This document shows positions 47,131 through 56,327 of a DNA stretch of 64,000 nt, piece by piece. The stretch spans positions 3,087,569 to 3,151,568 of the forward strand of contig JARUPZ010000027.1 of the NCBI GenBank assembly GCA_031213475.1. Reading direction: 5' to 3'. This DNA is from Nereocystis luetkeana. Lineage: Eukaryota > Sar > Phaeophyceae > Laminariales > Laminariaceae. Both the position numbers and the translations under genes were made by a program. The notes beneath the pieces are model-generated. The model did no database searches. It had not been told where the DNA came from and saw only the letters and a list, made by a program, of their open reading frames with translations. The stretch's first letter is position 1. The number at the start of each line of letters is the position of its first letter.

Positions 47131-48315
47131 TATGTCACCGAGAAAAAGCATCGCAATTTCAGGCGCGGTGTCATTTTATTACTCCGAATAGAAACTCGGA
47201 CTCTCTTCGTACATACACTGACAGGCGCGTTCTGTAACTTCGGAACACTATTAATAGAGAGTGGCGTACATTTACTTCAGCAGTTCATTATTACAGCAGT
47301 AGTGTACTTTCACCGCGTGCCGTGTGCGTTTCGAATCCGAAGCTCACGATAGTCATGAAAAAGAAAAAGAAAAAGAAAATGTGGGGCCGGCAGAAAATTA
47401 GGATTGGTTTTCGCTGCTGGCGGTTTTGTCGTATTTGGTACCTATAATACATACCAGGTACATAGGTATTCATAGGTGGAACTACAGTAGTAAATATAAG
47501 CACTGCTGCTGGGCTGTGCGCTTGGGGTGCCTGCCATGAGTACTAATAATACCAGGTATACATCCGAAAACAGACTTCTTACTATTCATATACGTATCAG
47601 TCTACGATTGATTCTGTCTTGCGCAAAAATACAGAAAACGTTGCTCGTATTTTCAAGCCAGACCACCTAGAAGGGGGTGCTCGGTGCACAGAGATAATGT
47701 AAAGACAGATCATGCATACGTTAATACCACACATCGAAGGTATACCCAGCAGCAGTGCTACAATGAAAGAGGTACATACATACCTGGTGTACTACGCGCT
47801 TGAAGAATGCGGCCGAACGAGGGGGCAGACGACGGCCAACCCAAGACATACATTTTTTTTCCTGGCGATACTATTACAACCACCACCATCAACAAAAAAC
47901 AACCACACAACAACAACGTAATGACAGCGAGCGAACAAGTACGTCAACACCAGTGTCTCACCCATTTTGCCTCGAGTCTGCTCACATAAAACTGCGCATC
48001 AAGTTGACACGTAAAGTCTGCACTGGGCCAATATTCGCAAACAGCAACTCTACATACAAACCAAACCGCACACCCCGTCCAACATATCGAAGCAACCCCG
48101 TACGAACAACGAAACAAAAGTGTCGACTGTACCTTCCCCGCTCCTCAAACGTCGAAGGAAAACGAAATCGGCGAACAACGAGCTTATACCAAACCATGTT
48201 ATTTTAACAACTGTAGAGTAAAGGCTATCTGCGTACGATAGCACACACTCCTCACCTAAGGCCTACGAGGTATACCATATTGCTAAGGGCAACACAACCA
48301 CCATTACCTCCCCCA

Positions 48316-48321
48316 CTAGCG

Positions 48322-48352
<31 letters not shown>
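48316..48352. repeat. (AAC)n microsatellite, downstream of the methyltransferase gene
   Basis: About twelve AAC units with one GAC variant, in non-coding DNA. Confidence 0.88.
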
Positions 48353-48733
48353 AGCCGGTCTGTTGGTAACCATCGCGAGGTAACCAGCGCTCGCACAGCA
48401 CTGTGCGCACCGCTGTGTTGCTGTGCGAGAGAAAATTTATGCTGTGCATGGGACACTCTGGTGTGCGAGGTTTAGGTGGTCCTTTGACTACTCGATAGAG
48501 TGTATCGCCCTGAGCTTTACTCATGTACGTCCGAAAACAGAAGAGCCGCTTGAGCTTGGGGTATAATATTCATATAAATAACAAACCATTTCATGTACAA
48601 GTGCGTATTTACGGCCTGGTTTATACTCAAGTATAGTGCCACACTAATAATACTATACAGTACGATATGTACGTGGTATGAGCTTTTGTGGTAGTCCCTG
48701 TACCTACCAATACACACCTATAATATATAATAT

Positions 48734-48772
<39 letters not shown>

Positions 48773-48773
48773 C

Positions 48774-48805
<32 letters not shown>

Positions 48806-48890
48806 GAGTAGTAATGGCAGTAGTAGTAGTAATAGTAGTAGTAATAGTAGTTGTGATATAAATAGTAGGAGTAACAGTAGTGGTGATATT
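48734..48890. repeat. (AGT)n microsatellite just past the methyltransferase stop
   Basis: About 35 pure or near-pure AGT triplets followed by AAT/AGT variants. It begins 23 bp beyond the TAA at 48913-48915 on the minus strand, so it reads (ACT)n in the likely 3' UTR. Confidence 0.9.
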
Positions 48891-48912
48891 AATAGTATAT
48901 AGTATTCTATCG

Positions 48913-51900
48913 TTAAAAGTAAATACTACATAGTTCCGGCAGTGTCTCCCTCACCTTGCCGGGGTCTTTGATGCACACGTAAATGTAAAAGTCCCCGTCA
49001 CTCTCGGTGCGCTTCGCCCGCCCCCGTCGCAGTTCCGGCTTAGCTGTGGCCATGCAGCCATCCCGCCGAGACCGCGTAATCATGCAGTGATCGTGGAGTG
49101 ACCGTGCAGTGCCGTACAGTGGCCGTAGGCACCGTCGGTCGAAGGGCGAGGCGGGGCAGGGCGTTCGTGGAATGCGGTTGATTTCGGGTAGACAGGCTGC
49201 GTTCTGGACGAATGTGATAGAGATGATGCTTCAATGTTCTGGACGAATGACTCTGGGAGTGGACAACCAACGTATGCCCCCAACGGGTGGGGGTTTGGGG
49301 GCGGGGCGTGGGCTTCCCTCGTGCGAGCACACCACCCTCTCCCGGAATGCAGTCAACGTTTGATATTAACATGGTGGTCGATAGGGGGGGAGTATTACCT
49401 CCCAGAGTGGTGCGGTACATCTCCATAAAATCTTAGCACAGCAGTACTACTGCTGTGATTATTAGCGTAATTCAGTGCGTCGCCTTGAAACCGCGCAGGC
49501 ATGTGATCGTGTAAGCTAACCAACGTATCTCTTCACAAAAAGAAGTGTCATGCCGTGGCCAATGCCGCGGCATACAACTGTTGTCGTTCGTTGTACCTGG
49601 TAATGCTATAAACTATATACGGTGTCGACGAATGCTACCATGTGCGGTAAGACCAACTATTACGGGGGGCCATAGTTATTAGGACCTATGGTAAACATAA
49701 AAACCTATATATTGAACCATTTTTACTAACAATATTTTGTCCTATTAACTATGGTCCCCCGTAGTAGTATGAGAAAAACTTGAAGGGATCTAAATAAGAA
49801 CTGCCCCCCCCCCCCCGAAAACCCGCGATTTACTCGGTGGGACTGTCAAAAACACCGGTAGACTCCTCAGGATGCTCCCCTTAGTTTTCCGAGATGTTTA
49901 TCTATTAATAGCACTTTTCCGTTTCTCCAGAGTCGTAGTTTGACTGTTCGTCCATCTTGCCAGTGCTGAGGACATCATGATTTTTCACCACAACACTCCA
50001 AAGATCCATTACAAACCAACCCAGTTCTGACAAAGAATCTTATTTTTGACCCTCCAGAGAAAACTGATCGGCTGTTCTAAATATCAAACTATTACGGGGG
50101 ACCATAATAAATAGAACCAAACATTAATAGTAAAAATAGCGAAATATATAGGTTTTTGTGAGTACCGTAGGTCCTACTTAAAATGGCCCCCCATAATAGG
50201 ACTCTGGAGGAACGGAAACTGTTTGAGAAAGCTCTCGGAAAACTCCGGGGAGCATTCTGAAGAGTCTCCAAGTGTTTGAGACTGTCTCGCCGAGTAAAAC
50301 GCGGATATTCGGTGTAAAAACAAATTCCGGGAGCCCTTAATTTTTTCCCAAAATAGATAGTCTAACGGCGCACCTATTTCTTCCGTGGCTCCTGTTCTGA
50401 CATGACGAGCTTTAGTACATCGCTCACCCAAATACCTGACTTACGAGAAAAAAATGAATGGGCAACCCGACGAGCTAGCTAGTACCTGGTATCACCTAGT
50501 TGGTACAAACAAATCCTCGGGTGAAGAAGAGCCCCTCCCCGTCAGTCAAGAAATGATAAGGAAGGTAAATTATGCCAAAAAACTAATACAAGCGTCATTA
50601 TCGCACTTTTTAGTTGCACTGAACATCTTACTCTCTCGCCGGTTAATGCGACACAAAAAAAAAAAAACGCTCAACATTGTTATCGATGGCGGTAAATATA
50701 TAAAAAAACACAAATGCACAACATGATGATCAAAGGATAAAAAATAATATGCTGGTGCGTAAGCAGTTAGTGAGAGACCATGATGATACGATAGTGTAGT
50801 GTATCATAGGATATTGCCACCAGCATGCATTGAACTCAAGAGCTGTACCACGCCACCACCTGCGTCGTCTATCGATCTCACGGTACGACAAGAAAAAATG
50901 AAGAGGACAATTTTTCCAAGGGTTACCTTTGCTAAACTAGTGACTACCCGCGGGATAAGCACGTTATACTCTGAAAATATAAATATATTATATGTAAATA
51001 ACACAGTAGTCTTTTCTAGTAATAGTTTCCGTTGAGGGTAAATAAAACCTCCTACCTGCTACGAGTTAAGCTGGAGAGTGAAAGTGATGATAAAAATCAA
51101 ACAAACAAAAAACGTACTGGACAGGTGGACAGGTGATATACTGCAATAAATAACCGACTTGTGTGCGATAAGCTCAACGCTTGTGTAAGATAAGGTCAAC
51201 AGTTTCGAGCGGTAAGAAGCGCAATAGTGTGCGATAAGATCAACAATGACATTTCTGTACGATAAGTTGATCATCGAATAACTCACCTATCGCGTCGACG
51301 TGCACGTCCCACGCGAGGCACTTGTCCGGGTGGTCTAAATCCCAGTACTCTAACATCTCGAGGCGGTCTTCTGGAGGTGCGAACGATACGCAGATGAAGG
51401 CCCCTTCCGGCTGAAGTATCCTGAGATAGCAACAACAACAACAACAACAACAACAAAAGTGCACCAGAAAATGCTAACGCAAGGCGCATCAAATTGTATC
51501 CTCAAGAAGGCGCACCCGTCTCTGATCGCCGGGAGAGAAGTGCTGAGTTCGTATATTCGGCGTTCACCGTGAATACAAGGCGCGTGGGTTTTCTTGGGTA
51601 GACTAACCTTTCATTCGTGCAGTGGTGCCATGCCCTCGGAAAAACGCTATAACTCTAAGCTTACACCCGAAAATATTAAAGTGCTGCAAAGGAATGGCGA
51701 CGCCTACGTATCGTATGCTACTTAGTTGCACGCACATGCCATATTTCATCATTCATCTTTCCATCGTTTTGGCGCGTTCGAATGTTTTCGAGCTACTGGA
51801 AACATAGCAAAAACAGCATAAGCGATACCCTGTACCTTGCACTTACCTATCGATCTGTTGGAGGTAGTTGTCCGTCCGGACCTGCGTGCTACATACGATC

Positions 51901-54900
51901 GAATCGAGGCAGGCCTTGTCCAACGCAACGTCGAACTTTTCTGCCGAAAACGCTTCACGAGTAAGATCCACCGACTTCCCTAAGCATAGTGGACCAGTCG
52001 CAACACAAACAAACCGAGCACACAAACGGAAATAGAATGTCGACGGGGAACTTTGCAAAAACTACGCACGAACGATGTACTGCTGACACAGGATCGACAC
52101 AACCGGCGTGTGTAATGGAGTGCTATAACATGGCACGCGTATGATTTGACCCATTTAGTTGGCCAGAAGTCACATTTATGCAAGGTGATGAAGCGCAAGC
52201 TCGTCGTTATCGATGTTCGGCGGGTTTCGTCGTCGTTTGGGGAGGCAGGCGATCGACTGTTTGATGCCTACCGACGGAGGAAGAAATCATGTTGCAACAC
52301 GGTAACGCCTCGCTCATGGCTTTGCGTGCTTTTCCACGGCTACATTGTGCGCGCTTAACATACCATACGAAGTACGTTTGGTAAGTTATAAAAATGTTGA
52401 TTTTCTCCTTCTTGTACGCAGGAAAGGGACGGAAGTGTGGTGATCACCCGCAACATTGAACCGGCCCTGTCTTTCCTCTTCGGGGGTACGATCTTAACAC
52501 GCGACAATGTCCGCTGCTGCCAACTCAAACTCACACTCCATGGGGTATTCCTTGCAAGTGTCCTGCATTTGGTCGATCACGACCCGAGATATATCCGCGT
52601 TAAAAATATTCTCGAACCCTGCGAGAGGCGAGTCAGCAGCGATTGCATTGTATCCATCAGGTGCAGGTTATGCGGGGAAGGCATTGATCCGTTGTCCGTG
52701 TCACCTAAATGGGTAGTCTACGAGAAGACAAGTTATCATGGCTGGAGAGCTTGAAGGCGAAAAACCTTTTAGTGATACCGTATGATCGTGGTATGATCAT
52801 GACACAGCAGGAAGTTACACCCCCTTTTTCGTTTTCCCAGCCTAATGCTAAAAAACATTTCACCGCAATTGACTATGTACTTGTATATTTGGTTTTCGGC
52901 GGCATGCACAAAACGTACCTGGTACGTATTGCTCTGCAGATTGAAATTCTCCCGATACACGAAGCACGAGCTCTTTCAAGTCCATCACGGCAACGGCGAC
53001 AAGTTGTGGTAGGGTGTTGAACATTTAATACTTACTGTTCTGAAAAGCGGCAAGACCAGACGTCGGCGTATCACGTACGTGTACGGAGGGGGGGATGAGC
53101 GCGCTGAACCCTTATAGCGGCCAAGCACCGGATGGTTGTCGGCACTACCCGCGTATTCGACTTTTACGTCATTCGAGGCTGTGGCATACCTGGTATATCG
53201 ATACCACCGTTAATAATATAAACACCATGCCTGGTAGTCTGGTAGCATTCGATTCCCATCGCCACAAGACAACGGACAGCTGCTGAGCCATACCATCCCC
53301 GAAGCAGGAGCCCGAACACAACGTGGAGTCAAATCAGGGGCACACGCAACTCACCGTCGTCGTACATGTCGACACTCATCTCCGAGTTACCGCAACCGCA
53401 TACGAGCACCTGGTCTTGTTCATCCATGTATTGAGTCAGGGTTGGCGCCAGGCTAGCCCAAGGGAGGTACCACTCCACAACCTGACAAGTAGTATCATGC
53501 CGTGCAGTCAGTATGTTATGGCAACTGACCCTCGTATTTTATACCACCAGCAACGGTCGGAGCCCATCAAACTAGATCAGCGATTTTTTTGCTTTATACC
53601 GCTTGCGGCAGAAAGCTCTTCAGATGTTGTTTTGGGGTATGTACAGGCTACAAATCGTGGCAACCAACATGATCTGATGGGCCTTACAAGATACAGGGGC
53701 GCGATACGAGGTTCAAGTTGTCAAATATCCAGGGTTTTTTTTCGGTAGACTCCTCTGCTCCAACTGGGGTTTGCCCTTTTATCACGAAAGCCTGGCGCAC
53801 CGAGCATCACCGCCTCGACCTATCCACGCTGGAACTACTGCTGTGTACGAAACACAACAGCAGCCACACAACAGTATGGACGTATTCATACATGCTCAAT
53901 CGAAGACAATCTTCGCGCCGATGTTGCCATGGCACGGCGAAACGCTCTGCAAAGCTGGTCTAAGAGCTACTCGTACCTGGTACGAGTATACTTCGTACAA
54001 GCGCTTCGCGTAGCGGGGGGTTCCGCCCACTACGCTCGCTCACCAGGAAGAATGGAGCGGAACAGACGGTCCAAGCAATGAGGTGCAAAAAGGCGACTTG
54101 CAAATGCCAAGAGCTCCAGGCTCCATCCAGAAAAACAACCCGAACGCCACTTGTATGTACGTGCGTACATACCCCAGGTAGGGTACTTATTGTCTTCTTT
54201 TGATATGTACGAAAGAGACAGCACAGCACAGCACCGCAAAACAATGAAGAACATTATATAAGGGAAATTTCAAACAGAAGAAAAAATCCCCGTCCCCTCT
54301 GACTTTTTTTTTCCGCCTTATTGAAACACTTTGCGCCGATCAAAAGAAAAAATCGAACAGCAGACCTTCTCTCAGCCTCATACGCTGCCCGCCCCTCTCG
54401 CGACCACCTCGCCAGCGATTCGGTCCGTGTAAAGATTTCCTCCCTCTCTGCCCCAGTGCGCTCCGTTGCGCGCCTCGCGTGAATCCCGGTGCTCACCGTG
54501 GCCCTCGTTCGCCAGCTCGACACTGTTGGTGTTCAGACTGCGATGCTCTCTCTCTGATTTTCAGCTTGGTCGAAAAAATCAGCACCGCTTGAATCTTATC
54601 TTGCTATCCCGAACGACCCTTATAGACTCGTAGATATTTTATCCAACCCCACACCAGGAGGCCAGACAGAGCCGATTCTTCCCTCTTGTCCCGAGGCACA
54701 CGCAACGCCTAGCCACGAAAACGGTGACCGCGCCCCTTCTTACCCCCCCTCTGCCCGCCAGCGCCCGCTGACACCCCCGACGGCGCCGGGCTCGCGCGCC
54801 GTGCCTTGCTCGGGGTACACGCACGCACACACAACAAAAAAGAAAAGAGGAAAAAGGCTCTCGCCGGCAAGTAATGGTAGGAGGCGGTGCCCAAGTGGGA

Positions 54901-55891
54901 GCTCTGAGATGCCAGAGATGTACCTACCGAGCACGCTCAGGACAAAGATATCATAAAAGTAAAACCGTGAACTTATTACCTGGTATTATACATATTTGCC
55001 CTACTGCTGTACGTGTAAGACGGGCATGACGCATGATATGATACAGCAAGGGTTGCAGAAAGGCGGGTAAAAAAAAAGTTCACTCCTTTTGGTACCGCTG
55101 ACCTCCAAGTCGTCGGCATAACGTCCGTCCCAAAAAGTGTTCACACCGTACGAAGCCGCTTCCGACGGCGCTGCTTCATACTCTTGCACCTCCGCCAAGA
55201 GCTGAGTATCCACCCTGCATTTAGATCAGAGTATTGGGACCGACATACATTGCGGTAAGGACGTATCCAAACCCGATACCGTCTGTGTTCGATTACACCG
55301 CCATCCGCCGATGTGCTTCGATGTTGAATCAAAACGTCTTTGATCATTTCACAATTTGCCTGGTGTGTCGGACAACTTTGAACATCGAACCCGAGTTTCC
55401 CCACACGCGCGGCGTCTCTAGGTCATTCACCTTTTGCTAATATCACCCAGCTCTTCGGTCTCGGCCACCTCCACCTCTTGCTTTTTGAAGAGCGCCTTCA
55501 TGCGGTTCTTCAGGGTGCCCCCGCCCCCCTCCTCTCCAAGACCGCCGCTCTCGCTGCTCGAACTCGAACTACTCGAGCCCCCACCACGCCTCGAAGCAGA
55601 GGCCGTACCACTACTTCTCCCAGAGCCATATCCCACGATAGCCTTCCGGGCACCCACCTCTCTCTCAGAGGAGCCGCTGTCGCTGTTGCTGCTGTTGCTG
55701 CTGCTGCTGCTGCTACCAGTACTACCCGAATCAGGGATGCTGCTGCTGCTGCTGCTGCCGCTGCCGCCGCTGTTGATGGCGCCGCTTCTTCGGTTGCTGC
55801 TCTCGCTTGAGCTATCAGCGCTGTCGCTCCTGCCGCCATTTTTCCGTGCGCTCCTGTTCCCCTCGGAAGAAGAATCACGGGGCCAAGTCAT
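48913..55891 (-). CDS. Class I SAM-dependent methyltransferase, METTL13/eEF1A-methyltransferase type
   Basis: Seven exons on the minus strand: 55891-55431, 55214-55103, 53481-53355, 52618-52499, 51979-51847, 51420-51287 and 49043-48913. They total 1218 nt with every intron phase matching, giving 405 aa. Residues 1-154 are a Ser/Gly-rich, probably disordered extension. The domain then runs in family order: YGVNTFWDGRY near 176-186; the SAM-binding loop VLVCGCGNS at 216-224; NADIS with acidic D242; FDVALDKACLDSI at 289-301 (family FDxVxDKGTLDS); ILQPEGAFICVSF from 319; and the C-terminal strand DGDFYIYVCIK near 380-390. Relatives methylate lysines or the N-terminus of eEF1A (family knowledge); the substrate here is inferred. 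The start ATG is the first Met before the Ser-rich tract; an earlier start is possible. Introns hold a 944-bp transposon copy, two MITEs and a (GTT)n acceptor tract. Intron 2's donor is the weaker GTCAGC. Confidence 0.9.
49657..49766. mobile_element. MITE family A, copy 8
   Basis: Complete copy within the last intron of the methyltransferase gene. Confidence 0.9.
49827..50316. repeat. Imperfect long inverted repeat with a MITE in the loop
   Basis: The left arm (49827-49935: TTTACTCGG, GATGCTCCCC, AGTTTTCCGAGA, CTCCAGAGTC) pairs with the right arm (50202-50316: GACTCTGGAGGAACGG, TCTCGGAAAACTCCGGGGAG, CCGAGTAAA). The loop holds MITE copy 9. All of it lies in the last methyltransferase intron. 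Confidence 0.75.
50089..50199. mobile_element. MITE family A, copy 9, inside a long palindrome
   Basis: Full-length but decayed inverted ends (GGCCCCCCATAATAG). It occupies the loop of the inverted repeat 49827-50316, within the last methyltransferase intron. Confidence 0.85.
51427..51457. repeat. (AAC)n tract at an intron acceptor
   Basis: On the minus strand this reads (GTT)n immediately before GCTATCTCAG, the acceptor of methyltransferase exon 6. Confidence 0.88.
53997..54940. mobile_element. Element X, uninterrupted copy in a methyltransferase intron
   Basis: Matches the inner copy of 17721-18886 end to end (944 bp) but lacks its internal second GC-rich palindrome. It starts ACAAGCGCTTCGCG, ends GCACGCTCAG, and lies within intron 2 of the methyltransferase gene. 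Confidence 0.8.
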
Positions 55892-56327
55892 GGTGGCGAG
55901 CAATGGGAAGATCCTCCCCTCATAGACTGCCAGGGCGTTTGTATATCTGAACGCGCTGGCACGCTGGCTGATCCCTCGTAAACAAGGCCGACCGGAGGGA
56001 GCACGAAAACGAAAATATGCGGGCCAATTATGTACCTGGTACCGTTTGGGACTAGCATAGATCCCGGTACAAGAAAACTGATGCCGTATGCTATGAACTC
56101 CCATTGCGACAATGTGCTATTCATATTTACCGACGATTGAAGCCTCGATTGAAGCAACCGCCGGGTTCTATGGCTGCCTTCTCCAGGCTTGGAGGACACT
56201 GAGTAAACACCGGAGGCGAAATAGGTGTGTCGTAGCTGTGTCGTGCGAAGTTTTGCGTTCCTGATATACGCGTGGCCAGCGCAAGTTGAAGGTGCCCACG
56301 GCCGAAAATACGAAAATAGGAAATACG
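55892..56327. promoter_or_regulatory. Divergent intergenic region (candidate shared promoter)
   Basis: This 436-bp gap separates the start codons of the minus-strand methyltransferase and the plus-strand ankyrin gene, so it must carry both 5' UTRs and core promoters. I see no convincing TATA box. One copy of the recurrent TACCTGGTACC word sits near 56034-56044. The coding starts could move outward if further 5' exons exist. Confidence 0.45.

Larger units (their letters stand above)
42220..48730. other. Gene-poor stretch
   Basis: Apart from the MITEs at 44496 and 45960, the family L fragment at 47015 and the microsatellites, I see only short ORFs without domains or consistent splice sites. 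(CGTA)n lies at 44391-44410. Confidence 0.4.

Noticed and set aside
50927-50970. A candidate methyltransferase exon (YNVLIPRVVTSLAK) with good acceptor ATTTTCAG and phase-compatible start
   Set aside because: The exon at 49043-48913 joins exon 6 in the same phase, restores the family's C-terminal FYIYVC strand and ends in a stop, giving an exact total of 406 codons. The 50927 segment leads nowhere.
55434-55925. Leu-rich plus-strand ORF opposite the Ser-rich exon
   Set aside because: It is the complement of AGC/TCG-rich codons in methyltransferase exon 1, which is supported by splice phase with exon 2.
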